DNA from: DATKHR01 sp036557365
GTDB lineage: Bacteria > Acidobacteriota > Vicinamibacteria > Vicinamibacterales > CAVVIG01
DNA length: 64,000 nucleotides
Direction: 5' to 3'
NCBI GenBank assembly: GCA_036557365.1
Contig: DATBHR010000098.1
Location: 186,001-250,000 of the forward strand
The notes beneath the pieces are model-generated. The model saw only the letters and a program-made list of their open reading frames with translations, had not been told where the DNA came from and made no database searches. Shown here in pieces: positions 50,549-61,499 of this stretch (the first letter of the stretch is position 1; each line of letters opens with the position of its first letter). The translations under genes and the position numbers were made by a program.

Positions 50549-52299
50549 AGGTCAGATTGCTCCTTCGTTGGTTCGTCCTCGCGTCCCTGCTCGTCTGCGG
50601 CTGCAATCGCGAGTCGGCGACCGCCGCGAAAGCGGGACCGCCAGCGGTTCCTCCGGCGTGGTCCCATCCGCTGACCGCGCCCGACGTCGCTGCTCCGCAC
50701 GGCGTCGTCGTCAGCGACGCGCCCCTGGCGAGTCGCGTCGGGGCCGATGTGCTGCGCGCAGGAGGAACCGCGGTCGATGCCGCGATCGCGACGGCGTTTG
50801 CGCTCGCGGTGACGCTGCCGTCCGCCGGAAATGTCGGAGGCGGCGGCTTTGCGGTCGTGTCGGTCAACGGACAGGCAGCCGCCCTCGACTTCCGCGAAAC
50901 GGCGCCCGCGGCCGCGACACGGAACATGTATCTCGACGCGCAGGGCGCCGTGACCGATCGATCCGTCACCGGCCATCTCGCCGCCGGTGTTCCGGGCAGC
51001 GTCGCCGGCCTGTGGGCGCTGCACCAGAAGTTCGGAACGAAACCGTGGGCCGAGCTCGTGAACCCGGCGATTGCACTCGCCGAACGAGGATTTGCGGTCG
51101 ACGCGGATTTTTCATCGGCGATCGGCGACGAGGCGAAGCGACTCTCGAAGTTTCCGGCGTCCGCGGCGCTCTTTCTGCCGGGTGGTGCGAGACCGGCTGA
51201 AGGATCGAGCTGGAGCGATCCTGATCTTGCGCAGGTGTTGAAGCGCATCGCCGCTGGCGGACATGACGGCTTCTACAAGGGCGAAACGGCAGCGCTCATC
51301 GTCGCCGAGATGAAGAAAGGCGGCGGCATCATCACCCGCGACGATCTCGAGCGATACGAACCGAAGTGGCGCGAACCGGTGGCATTCACGTATAGAGGAC
51401 GTCGCGTCGTCAGCATGCCGCCGCCGTCATCGGGCGGCGTCACGCTCGCGATGATCGGGCAGCAGCTCGAGCCATACGATCTCGCGAAACTCGGGTGGCA
51501 CTCAGCGGCAGCAATCCACGTGCAGGCCGAAGCCATGCGGCGCGCGTTTGCGGTGCGCAATGACGTGCTCGGCGATCCGGACTTCGTCACGTTCGACGCC
51601 GGCCGCCTCTCGTCGAAAGAATTCGCACGCGAGCTGCAGTCCTCGATTTCCCTCGACCACGCCACGCCTTCGTCGCAGGTTTCTGGCCGATCGGGCATTT
51701 CACACGACGGACCGCACACGACGCACTTCTCCGTCGTCGACGCCGCCGGCAATGCGGTTGCGATGACAACGACGATCAACTCAGGTTTTGGATCTGCCGC
51801 GACGGTGACCGGAGCCGGCTTCCTCCTGAACAACGAGATGGACGACTTCGCCGCGAAGCCCGGATCGCCGAATCAGTACGGCCTGGTCCAGGGAGACGCG
51901 AACGCGATTGCGCCCGGCAAGCGCATGCTGTCGGCGATGACGCCGACGATCGTCTTCGGGACGGACGGCAAGCCGGCGATCGTCACCGGCGCCAGCGGCG
52001 GTCCCTTCATCATCACGACCGCGTGGGAGATCATCTCGAACATCGTTGATTACGGCATGCCCGCGAGCAGCGCGATGAGCGCGCCGCGGTTTCACCATCA
52101 ACATCTGCCGGATGAAATCTCGCTCGAACAGGATGGCTTCGATGCGTCCGTGCAACAAGCGCTCAAGGCGCTCGGCCATCGTCTGACGTTTTTCGCGGTG
52201 CCAACAACCGGTTGGACGGTGGCAGCGACGATTGAACGCCGCGGCGACTGGCACGGCATGGCCGATCCGCGGCTGCACGGCGAGAGCGCGGGCTACTGA
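50545..52299 (+). CDS. ggt: Gamma-glutamyltransferase
   Basis: A 584-residue Ntn-hydrolase with a lipoprotein signal ending CGC near residue 20 (LLVCGCNRES). The pre-protein should cleave itself before T392 in HTTHFSVVDAAG to give large and small subunits; the Thr becomes the catalytic nucleophile. Other hallmarks are GNVGGGGFAVV at the N-terminus, SGFGSAATVTGAGFLLNNEMDDF and ASGGPFIITTAWEI. It transfers or hydrolyses the gamma-glutamyl group of glutathione and related peptides in the periplasm. It overlaps the D-aminoacylase-like gene by four bases, so the two are made together. Confidence 0.92.
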   Translation: MKVRLLLRWFVLASLLVCGCNRESATAAKAGPPAVPPAWSHPLTAPDVAAPHGVVVSDAPLASRVGADVLRAGGTAVDAAIATAFALAVTLPSAGNVGGGGFAVVSVNGQAAALDFRETAPAAATRNMYLDAQGAVTDRSVTGHLAAGVPGSVAGLWALHQKFGTKPWAELVNPAIALAERGFAVDADFSSAIGDEAKRLSKFPASAALFLPGGARPAEGSSWSDPDLAQVLKRIAAGGHDGFYKGETAALIVAEMKKGGGIITRDDLERYEPKWREPVAFTYRGRRVVSMPPPSSGGVTLAMIGQQLEPYDLAKLGWHSAAAIHVQAEAMRRAFAVRNDVLGDPDFVTFDAGRLSSKEFARELQSSISLDHATPSSQVSGRSGISHDGPHTTHFSVVDAAGNAVAMTTTINSGFGSAATVTGAGFLLNNEMDDFAAKPGSPNQYGLVQGDANAIAPGKRMLSAMTPTIVFGTDGKPAIVTGASGGPFIITTAWEIISNIVDYGMPASSAMSAPRFHHQHLPDEISLEQDGFDASVQQALKALGHRLTFFAVPTTGWTVAATIERRGDWHGMADPRLHGESAGY

Positions 52300-52321
52300 A
52301 CCGATTCTTCGGAGGGAGTGT

Positions 52322-53716
52322 ATGAGCCGACGGCGTTTTCTGGTGACCGCGATCGCAGCGGCGATCGTTGGCGCCGGGACTTCACACCCGGCGGCGGACA
52401 GAATCGCGGACTTCCAAGCAGAGGATCCGATTCGGTCAGCGATCGACCGGACGATGGAGGCACCGATCAAGGCCGGGAAGGTAGCCGGCGCATCGATCTC
52501 TGTGATGCGGCACGGAGAGACGATCGTGTCGAAGAGCTACGGGTCCGCGGATCTCGAGCTGGACGTCCCGATGCCGGCAGACGCAAGCTTTGAGATCGGC
52601 TCGGTCACGAAACAGTTCACTGCCGCGTCGATTCTGCTGCTTGCCGAGCGCGGCCGCCTGTCGGTCGCCGATGAAGTGACGAAGTTCCTGCCGGACTATC
52701 CGACGCACGGCCAGCACATCACGATTCGGCATCTGCTGACGCACACGTCCGGCATCAAGGGCTATACGGAGATGTCCGAGTTCGGCGATCTGATGGCACT
52801 CAAGAAGCCGCGCGAGACGCTCGTCACGCTGTTCGGTGCGAAGCCGCTCGATTTCATGCCGGGCGAGGCGCTCGTCTACAACAACTCCGCGTACTTCCTG
52901 CTCGGTCTCATCGTCGAAAAACTCAGCGGCCAGACGTACGCCGACTTCGTCAGGACGAACCTGTTCGAAAAAGCCGGCATGCCCGGCTCGTACTACTGCA
53001 GCGAAAGCGCCATTCACCACCATCACGCGCACGGCTACGACACTGACAACGGCACGCTCGTGCTGAAAGGCTTCATCAGCCACGTCTGGCCGTATTCGGC
53101 CGGCTCGCTCTGTTCGACAGCGGCGGACTTGAGTGCGTGGCTCACCGCGCTGCACGGCGGCCGGATCCTCAATGCGGACTCGTACCGCGCAATGACAACG
53201 CCGACCGCGCTGGCGGCCGGAACGAAGACGCGCTACGGCTTTGGCGTCGGCGTGGCAGACGTGGGTGGACGACGCGCGATCTTTCACGGCGGCGGCATCA
53301 ACGGCTTCCTGTCCGAAGTCGAATATTTTCCCGACAGCGGCCTCTCCATCGTCGTGCTCTTGAACACCGCAGGGCCCGTTGGTCCCGCCGATCTCGCGCG
53401 CGAGATCGCGGACTCCGTCCTTGGCAAGGCGACCGAGCAACCCGTCCGCTTCACCGGGGATCTGCACGCTTATGCGGGAACGTTCGAAGGTGTCGGTCGC
53501 GGACGACGAACGACGATCACCATCGCCGCGGACGGCGATACGCTCACGATGAAGGGAAGCGGACCGCCATCAGCGCCTGCGCAGACGCTGACGTATCGTG
53601 GCAACGACACGTTCGCGGTCAAGGAGACGCTGCTGATCTTCGAGCGAGACGCTGGGAAGGTCACGCGCCTTCGGCTCGACAGCGTGTTCGGACACTATCC
53701 GCTGACGAAGAGCTAG
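52322..53716 (+). CDS. Secreted class-C beta-lactamase-like serine hydrolase
   Basis: A 464-residue protein with a twin-arginine-like leader (MSRRRFLVTAIAAAIVGAG) and GGAGGGAG just before ATG 52322. The S-x-x-K motif is S94-V-T-K97 in IGSVTKQF, Y-x-N is Y186-N-N188, and HGGG in FHGGGINGF is the third motif. An extra beta-strand-rich domain follows from about 370 (GTFEGVGRGRRTTITIAADG). Relatives hydrolyse D-Ala peptides or esters. It lies 22 bases after ggt in the same direction. Confidence 0.9.
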   Translation: MSRRRFLVTAIAAAIVGAGTSHPAADRIADFQAEDPIRSAIDRTMEAPIKAGKVAGASISVMRHGETIVSKSYGSADLELDVPMPADASFEIGSVTKQFTAASILLLAERGRLSVADEVTKFLPDYPTHGQHITIRHLLTHTSGIKGYTEMSEFGDLMALKKPRETLVTLFGAKPLDFMPGEALVYNNSAYFLLGLIVEKLSGQTYADFVRTNLFEKAGMPGSYYCSESAIHHHHAHGYDTDNGTLVLKGFISHVWPYSAGSLCSTAADLSAWLTALHGGRILNADSYRAMTTPTALAAGTKTRYGFGVGVADVGGRRAIFHGGGINGFLSEVEYFPDSGLSIVVLLNTAGPVGPADLAREIADSVLGKATEQPVRFTGDLHAYAGTFEGVGRGRRTTITIAADGDTLTMKGSGPPSAPAQTLTYRGNDTFAVKETLLIFERDAGKVTRLRLDSVFGHYPLTKS

Positions 53717-53872
53717 CTCAGCGGTTTAGTTCCCGGCGATCCGACGCTGCATGCGCGGCGTCGTCGAGCGACCGAACGTTGCGATCGACCGGACGCGAAG
53801 TCATCATAGGGCAACGCGGTCAAACACTTTGTGCGCGAGCCCGCGCGCCTCGGAGTTGGTGAGGGGGATTCA

Positions 53873-54694
53873 ATGGATGTCAACGTGGTGGCGCAGCAGA
53901 CGATGGCCACACTCGTCAGCGTGGCGTGGAAGGTCGCAGGAGCCGTCGTTCTCTGGCTCGTCGGCCGGTGGTTAATCCGGTTCGCGCTGCGCATGCTCGA
54001 GCGCGCCCTCGCAAAGCAGCACTTCGATCCGACGCTCACCCGCTATCTCCACACGGGTCTCGGTGTCCTTCTCAACGTCACGCTGATCATCGCGCTGCTC
54101 GGGTTCTTCGGCGTTGAAACCACCACGTTCGCCGCGTTGCTGGCCGCCGGCGGCGTCGCGATCGGCGTGGCATGGGGCGGCCTGCTTGCCAACTTCGCGG
54201 CCGGCGCGTTCCTCGTGTTCTTCCGGCCGTTCAAGGTCGGCGACTTCGTGACCGCTGGCGGCGTCACCGGCACCGTTGATTCGATCGGCCTCTTCGGCAC
54301 GACCATCAACACGCCCGACAACGTGTTGAACATCGTCGGCAACAACAAGGTGTTCTCCGACACGATTCAGAATTTCTCGGCGAACCCGTACCGGCGCGTC
54401 GATCTGACCGCGGTCATCAGCGGTTCGGTCGATCATCATGTTGCCATCCAGCTTCTCAAGGAGCGTGTCGCCAGGATTCCCAACGTGCTGGCGACGCCGG
54501 CCGTTGACGTCGACGTGCTGCAGTTCACGCCGGCCGGTCCGATGCTCTGCGTCAGGCCATACTGCAGCAACGAGCACTACTGGCAGGTGTACTTCGACAC
54601 GAACCGTCTCATCCGCGAGGCATTCGGCGAGGCCGGCTTCCCGGCGGCGATACCGGTGTACGGCGTCAAGGGAATGGGGATGCCGGTCGGATAG
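53873..54694 (+). CDS. MscS-family mechanosensitive channel
   Basis: A 273-residue inner-membrane channel starting at ATG 53873 after GAGGGGG. Three membrane helices are visible (about 16-38, 55-80 and the pore helix 84-110). The pore helix is rich in Gly/Ala (FAALLAAGGVAIGVAWGGLLANFAAGAFLVF), which matches TM3 of MscS, and FRPFKVGDFVTAGGVTGTVDSIGLFGTTI is the conserved beta-domain entry. TPDNVLNIVGNNKVFSDTIQNFS follows as usual. The size matches the short MscS form. It should open under membrane tension. A 156-base gap (53717-53872) separates it from the hydrolase and shows no gene. Confidence 0.93.
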   Translation: MDVNVVAQQTMATLVSVAWKVAGAVVLWLVGRWLIRFALRMLERALAKQHFDPTLTRYLHTGLGVLLNVTLIIALLGFFGVETTTFAALLAAGGVAIGVAWGGLLANFAAGAFLVFFRPFKVGDFVTAGGVTGTVDSIGLFGTTINTPDNVLNIVGNNKVFSDTIQNFSANPYRRVDLTAVISGSVDHHVAIQLLKERVARIPNVLATPAVDVDVLQFTPAGPMLCVRPYCSNEHYWQVYFDTNRLIREAFGEAGFPAAIPVYGVKGMGMPVG

Positions 54695-54696
54695 TT

Positions 54697-55861
54697 TCAG
54701 TCGCTCTGCGGAAACCCGACCAGCACGAGCGTCTGATCGTCACGAGGCTCCTGCCCCTCGGCAAAGGCATCGAGATCTGCGACGAGTGTGTCGACGATTG
54801 CGGACGGTTCGAGTGCCGCGGCTTTCGCGAGCGCTCTCGTCAGCCGATCTTCCTCGAACATGGCGCCATCCGGAGCTTCCCGTTCCGTGATTCCGTCCGT
54901 GTACAGGAGCAGCCGGTCCCCGGCCTCGAACGTCAATTCGGAACTGGGCACGGGTCCGAGATCCATCAAGAGGAGCGGTGCGACCGAGTCGATCGACAAA
55001 GCAGTCACTTCGTTCGGCTTCCGTACCAGCAGCGGCGCCTGGTGCCCGGCACACGAAAAGCGACCCGTCCGGCGCCGCACGTCGATCACGCCGTAGATCG
55101 CGGTCGCAAACGTCGCCGACCCCCAGAAGTACTGAAAATGCCGGTTGATCTGATCCAGAACCGCCGGCGGATCGTCGAGTGCCGGATTGGTGTGGAGCAC
55201 GGCCCTGATCATCGCCATCACGATGGCCGCGGGCGCGCCGTGACCCGAGACATCCGCGACGATGATGCCGTAGCGATCGCCTCCGAGGTCCAGGACGTCG
55301 TAGTAATCGCCGCCGGCATGCCGGCTCGTCCGATAGAACGCCGTGAATTCAACCGCAGGATGGCGTGGCAGCGTGGGTGGAAGAAGGAGCCGCTGCATCC
55401 TCGCGGCGCTTTCGAGCTCGCGATCCAGTCGGTCGCGACTTTGACGCAGCTCGCGCTCCAGATATTGCCGTGCGAGATGCGTCTCGACGCGAGCCAGCAC
55501 TTCGTCCGGCTGAATCGGCTTCGTGATGTAGTCGACGGCGCCGAGCTTCAGTCCCGACACCTTGTCCGACACCTCGCCGAGGGCAGACATGAAGATGATC
55601 ACGGTTTCTTCAGTCGCAGGATCGGCCTTGAGCCGACGGCAGGCCTCGAATCCGTCCACCTCCGGCATCATGATGTCGAGCAGCATCAGGTCGGGCCGGG
55701 CGCGCTTCGCAATCTCGATCGCCGCCCGCCCGTCTTTTGCCGCAAGAACCCGGTGATCCGTTCCGTGCAGCGTTCGCACGAGCAGCTGCAGATTGACCGG
55801 ATTGTCATCGACGACGAGGATCGTCGACGGCGGGACGATGAGCCGCGGCCGTTCCACCGTG

Positions 55862-55875
<14 letters not shown>
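54697..55875 (-). CDS. Response regulator with PP2C/SpoIIE phosphatase output
   Basis: A 392-residue cytoplasmic protein. The N-terminal receiver (about 15-140) has ILVVDDNPVN and phospho-acceptor D67 in LMLLDIMMP. A coiled-coil linker (LERELRQSRDRLDRELESAARMQRLLLP) follows, then a PP2C-type serine phosphatase (185-390) with HAGGDYYDVLDLGGDRYGIIVADVSGHG, which holds the metal-binding Asp residues. In this class the phosphatase usually acts on an anti-sigma-factor antagonist, linking stress to partner switching. The start overlaps the kinase gene by 14 bases, so the kinase is the likely input. Confidence 0.92.
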
Positions 55876-58663
<2,788 letters not shown>

Positions 58664-58813
58664 CAGACCGTCTGGGCCGTCAATTTTACGTAAAGAAGCG
58701 GATCGATTCTAGCGATTGCGCAAGGAAAAGGCGCGAGTGAGTGAGCGTGGCAGGGATTCGAGCCGAATCGCACCGAGCGACGTTGCGTCGCGAGGTGCAT
58801 GATGCCCTGGGAG

Positions 58814-58849
58814 CCCTCGCTCGCCGACAAGACCGAGCGAAGCGAGGGA
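58814..58849. repeat. Imperfect hairpin past tRNA-Ser(TGA)
   Basis: CCCTCGCTCG near 58814-58823 pairs imperfectly with CGAGCGAAGCGAGGG ending near 58849. It lies directly 3' to the tRNA on the minus strand, so a terminator or processing structure is possible. No T-run follows. Confidence 0.35.
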
Positions 58850-58854
58850 TTGAT

Positions 58855-58941
58855 CGGAGGGAGAGGGATTCGAACCCCCGGTACAGTTTCCCGTACAGTG
58901 GTTTTCAAGACCACCGCCATCGACCGCTCGGCCATCCCTCC
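58855..58941 (-). tRNA. tRNA-Ser(TGA)
   Basis: A class II tRNA of 87 bases. The acceptor GGAGGGA pairs with TCCCTCC, with discriminator G. CCA is not encoded (ATC follows). The D arm is GGCCGAGCGGTC-like. The anticodon stem GTGGT/ACCAC carries the loop CTTGAAA (anticodon TGA). A long variable arm TGTACGGGAAACTGTA is present, and the T loop TTCGAAT is normal. Confidence 0.96.
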
Positions 58942-59198
58942 GCATTTGAAATCTGGCCTGAATCTACGGAACTCCAGCTGGCTGCGCGATGCGCGTCACC
59001 ATGTGTCACCACAAGTGTAACCACTTAGACGCACGCAGGACCAACCCCAGAGCGCGAGACCGTCGTAATTGTAGCGGGCCGCCGAGTGCGCAATGACCCT
59101 GCTCCCGCGGCTGCAAGAGCAGTCGGTAACCGTTTCGCGCCATTGTAGACTCTGCCAGCTTGGGGAGAAATCTGAGCCCCAGCGAAGGAGACGGACCT
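58942..59198. other. Intergenic stretch with GTCACCA direct repeats
   Basis: 257 bases without a recognisable gene. The only visible structure is a short array of related heptamers, GTCACCA at 58995 and 59005 and GTAACCA at 59017, spaced 10 and 12 bases. This could be an operator for the GNAT gene or chance. Confidence 0.3.
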
Positions 59199-60053
59199 TT
59201 GGCGACAATGTTGAGGCCCGGCAGAGCGGACGATGCGGATGCTTGCGGCAGGATCTGCTACGAGGCGTTTCGGACGATTTCCGACCGCCACAACTTCCCG
59301 ACAGACTTTCCATCCGCGGAGGCAGCCACCGGACTCATGTCAATGATGCTCTCGAAGCCGGATGTGTACTCGGTGGTTGCCGAGGCCAACGGGCGGATCG
59401 TCGGCAGCAATTTCTTGTGGGAAGACACGATTGCCGGGATTGGACCCATCACCGTTGATCCATCAGTGCAGAACGCTGCTGTTGGCCGGCGATTGATGGA
59501 TGACGTGTTGGAGCGGAGCCGCCAGAAGGCTTTCGCCGGCGTGCGACTGGTGCAGGCAGCGTTTCACAACCGCTCGCTCGCCTTGTACGCGAAGCTGGGA
59601 TTCGTCGTCCGCGAACCCCTCGCGTGCATGCAGGGAAAAGTCACCGGCGAAAGGATCCCCGATCACGAGGTTCGGCGCGTCACCGAGAAGGACGTCGACG
59701 CCTGCAACGCCTTGTGCCGGAGAGTACATGGGCATGAGCGTTCGCGCGCTTTGCTCGATGGTATTCATCAGGGCACCGCAATGCTTGTGGTCCGCGATGG
59801 GAGCATCACCGCGTACACCAGCATGCTTGGGTTCTTTGGCTATGCGGTGGCGGAAACCACCAGCGACTTGCAAGCCATGATTGCAGCGGCGTCGGCACTG
59901 TCCGGGCCTGGCATTTTGGTTCCGACTCGAAACGCTGCGCTCTTTCGCTGGTGCTTAGCGAAGAACTTGCGGGTGATTCAGCCGATGACGCTCATGAGCG
60001 TCGGGTTGTATAACACGCCAGCCGGGGCGTTTCTTCCATCGATCCTGTATTGA
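59199..60053 (+). CDS. GNAT-family N-acetyltransferase
   Basis: A 284-residue protein. I chose TTG 59199 because AAGGAG lies eight bases before it; ATG 59208 is the fallback (17 bases from it). The N-terminal GNAT domain (to about 145) begins with LRPGRADDADACGRICYEAF and has the acetyl-CoA loop VDPSVQNAAVGRRLMDDVLE. NRSLALYAKLGFVVRE is the conserved C-terminal helix and strand. A second, weaker GNAT-like half follows. The acceptor is not known. Its codons use T and A at third positions more often than the neighbours, compatible with transfer. Confidence 0.8.
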   Translation: MATMLRPGRADDADACGRICYEAFRTISDRHNFPTDFPSAEAATGLMSMMLSKPDVYSVVAEANGRIVGSNFLWEDTIAGIGPITVDPSVQNAAVGRRLMDDVLERSRQKAFAGVRLVQAAFHNRSLALYAKLGFVVREPLACMQGKVTGERIPDHEVRRVTEKDVDACNALCRRVHGHERSRALLDGIHQGTAMLVVRDGSITAYTSMLGFFGYAVAETTSDLQAMIAAASALSGPGILVPTRNAALFRWCLAKNLRVIQPMTLMSVGLYNTPAGAFLPSILY

Positions 60054-60066
60054 GCCCGCACGTCGT

Positions 60067-61434
60067 CTACTGTTTCCCGGCCGTCGGCTGCGTTGGCGGC
60101 GGCGGCACGCTGAACGTCAGACCGGTGAACATCATCTCTTCCCAGGTCTGATCGCCCCACCACACGTCCTTCGAGGGGTCGGGGTTTGATTTGTTCGCGA
60201 CGGAGTTGTCATACCACGCCGTTGCGTGAATCTTCGTCCCCTTCGGAATCTTCACCGGTTGCTTGTAGATGTAATCGGTCTGCCAATCGAAGTCGTAGTG
60301 CGGCACCGACAGCAGCGTTTCGGTGCGGCCGTCGGGATAGGTTGCGTCGTACTTCCAGCCCTTTCCACGCACATGCGTATGCGGAAGGATGCTGTACAGC
60401 TCGATGTCGCGGTTCACCGTCATCTCGGCATCGACGCGCGCATTCGGATCGTTGGCCTTGATATGCAGCGCGCCGTTCGCGAGGACGGCTCCGTGCAGTT
60501 CGACCTTCGGCTTCTCCTTCGAGAAGATGATCCCGATGCTCGTCCGATCCGTCGCCGTCTTGCCAGTCGTCGTGTAGTGCATCTGGAACACGAGGCTCGC
60601 ACCCACCGGCAGCTTCGTCGCGGTGCCCTCATCGTAAATGCGCGCCGGGTTGCCCGGGACGTAGCCGCCAATCGATCCGGTGAAGCTCCCGGGGCTCGGC
60701 CGATCGTTCGGTCCCGGTGTCTTCCGCTGATCGGCCGGCAATTCCTTCCCGCCGGTCTGACCGGCCGGGATGTCCATGCCCTCCGCAAAGGTGACGATGG
60801 GTTGCGGCTTCCGTCCCGAGGCTTCCGCCTGACGCGCTTGCTCGCGTGCGCGCTCGATGGCCTTCGGATCCCGCGTGTAGACGATGACGTGGTGCACGAC
60901 CGCGCGGTTGCCCGGTCGCACCTCGAACGCCTGGATCCACTTGTCCTCGGTGAAGTTCGTGGGGACCTCGAAGTACTGATACGCGACGGTGCCGCTCGCC
61001 GGAATCGGATAGTCCTCCTGCATCGTGAGGACCACGTCCGGCTGACCGATCATCCAGCCATCGGCGTACTTCGGCTGCGGCGGCAGATCCTTCGCGTCGC
61101 CCTCGGGCGCGCCGGCGGCGATCCACTTCAGGATCGTGTCCTTCTCCGCCGCCGTGAGGCGGCGATCGTTTTCAAACACGCCGTAGGTAGGGTCGGCGTG
61201 CCACGGCGGCATCGTGCCGTTTGTGATGCGCGTCTGGATCGATCGCACCCACGGGCGCGCGTCGGCGTAAGTCAGGAGCGACATCGGGGCGATCTCGCCA
61301 GGCCGATGGCAGTTGGTGCAGTTCTTGTACAGGATGGGCGCCACATCCTTGCTGAACGTCGGGGCCGGCGCCTGCGCGAACGAGGGGGTTGCGGCTGCCC
61401 ACACGAGCGCCGCAGCGAGGATCGGTCGAACCAT
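60067..61434 (-). CDS. Secreted cytochrome c/PHM-like copper protein
   Basis: A 455-residue protein from ATG 61434 after GGAGGGAG. It has a signal peptide (MVRPILAAALVWAAATPSFAQ), a cytochrome-like N-terminus with CTNCH (C39, C42, H43), then a two-lobed region like type II copper ascorbate-dependent monooxygenases. That region has H181-H182 in VVHHVIVYT (first copper), and M285-H286 in FQMHYTTTG and H352/H354 in LPHTHVRGKGW (second copper region). Relatives are widespread in Acidobacteriota and Planctomycetota. It may hydroxylate a substrate using electrons from the haem, though the reaction is not known. Confidence 0.82.
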   Translation of the reverse strand: MVRPILAAALVWAAATPSFAQAPAPTFSKDVAPILYKNCTNCHRPGEIAPMSLLTYADARPWVRSIQTRITNGTMPPWHADPTYGVFENDRRLTAAEKDTILKWIAAGAPEGDAKDLPPQPKYADGWMIGQPDVVLTMQEDYPIPASGTVAYQYFEVPTNFTEDKWIQAFEVRPGNRAVVHHVIVYTRDPKAIERAREQARQAEASGRKPQPIVTFAEGMDIPAGQTGGKELPADQRKTPGPNDRPSPGSFTGSIGGYVPGNPARIYDEGTATKLPVGASLVFQMHYTTTGKTATDRTSIGIIFSKEKPKVELHGAVLANGALHIKANDPNARVDAEMTVNRDIELYSILPHTHVRGKGWKYDATYPDGRTETLLSVPHYDFDWQTDYIYKQPVKIPKGTKIHATAWYDNSVANKSNPDPSKDVWWGDQTWEEMMFTGLTFSVPPPPTQPTAGKQ

Positions 61435-61499
61435 AGCTGCTCCCTCCGGCGAAACCGGTTTAATTATAGATGAGACGAGGGTTCCGCGAGCAAACGGGC

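Noticed and set aside
58735..58770. A tRNA-like T-arm word (TCGAATCCCTGCC on the minus strand)
   Set aside because: The T stem does not pair and no acceptor, D or anticodon arm is present.
58855..59198. A possible integration site at tRNA-Ser with an island behind it
   Set aside because: The gap lies on the 5' side of the tRNA and no integrase, repeated tRNA end or phage gene is visible.
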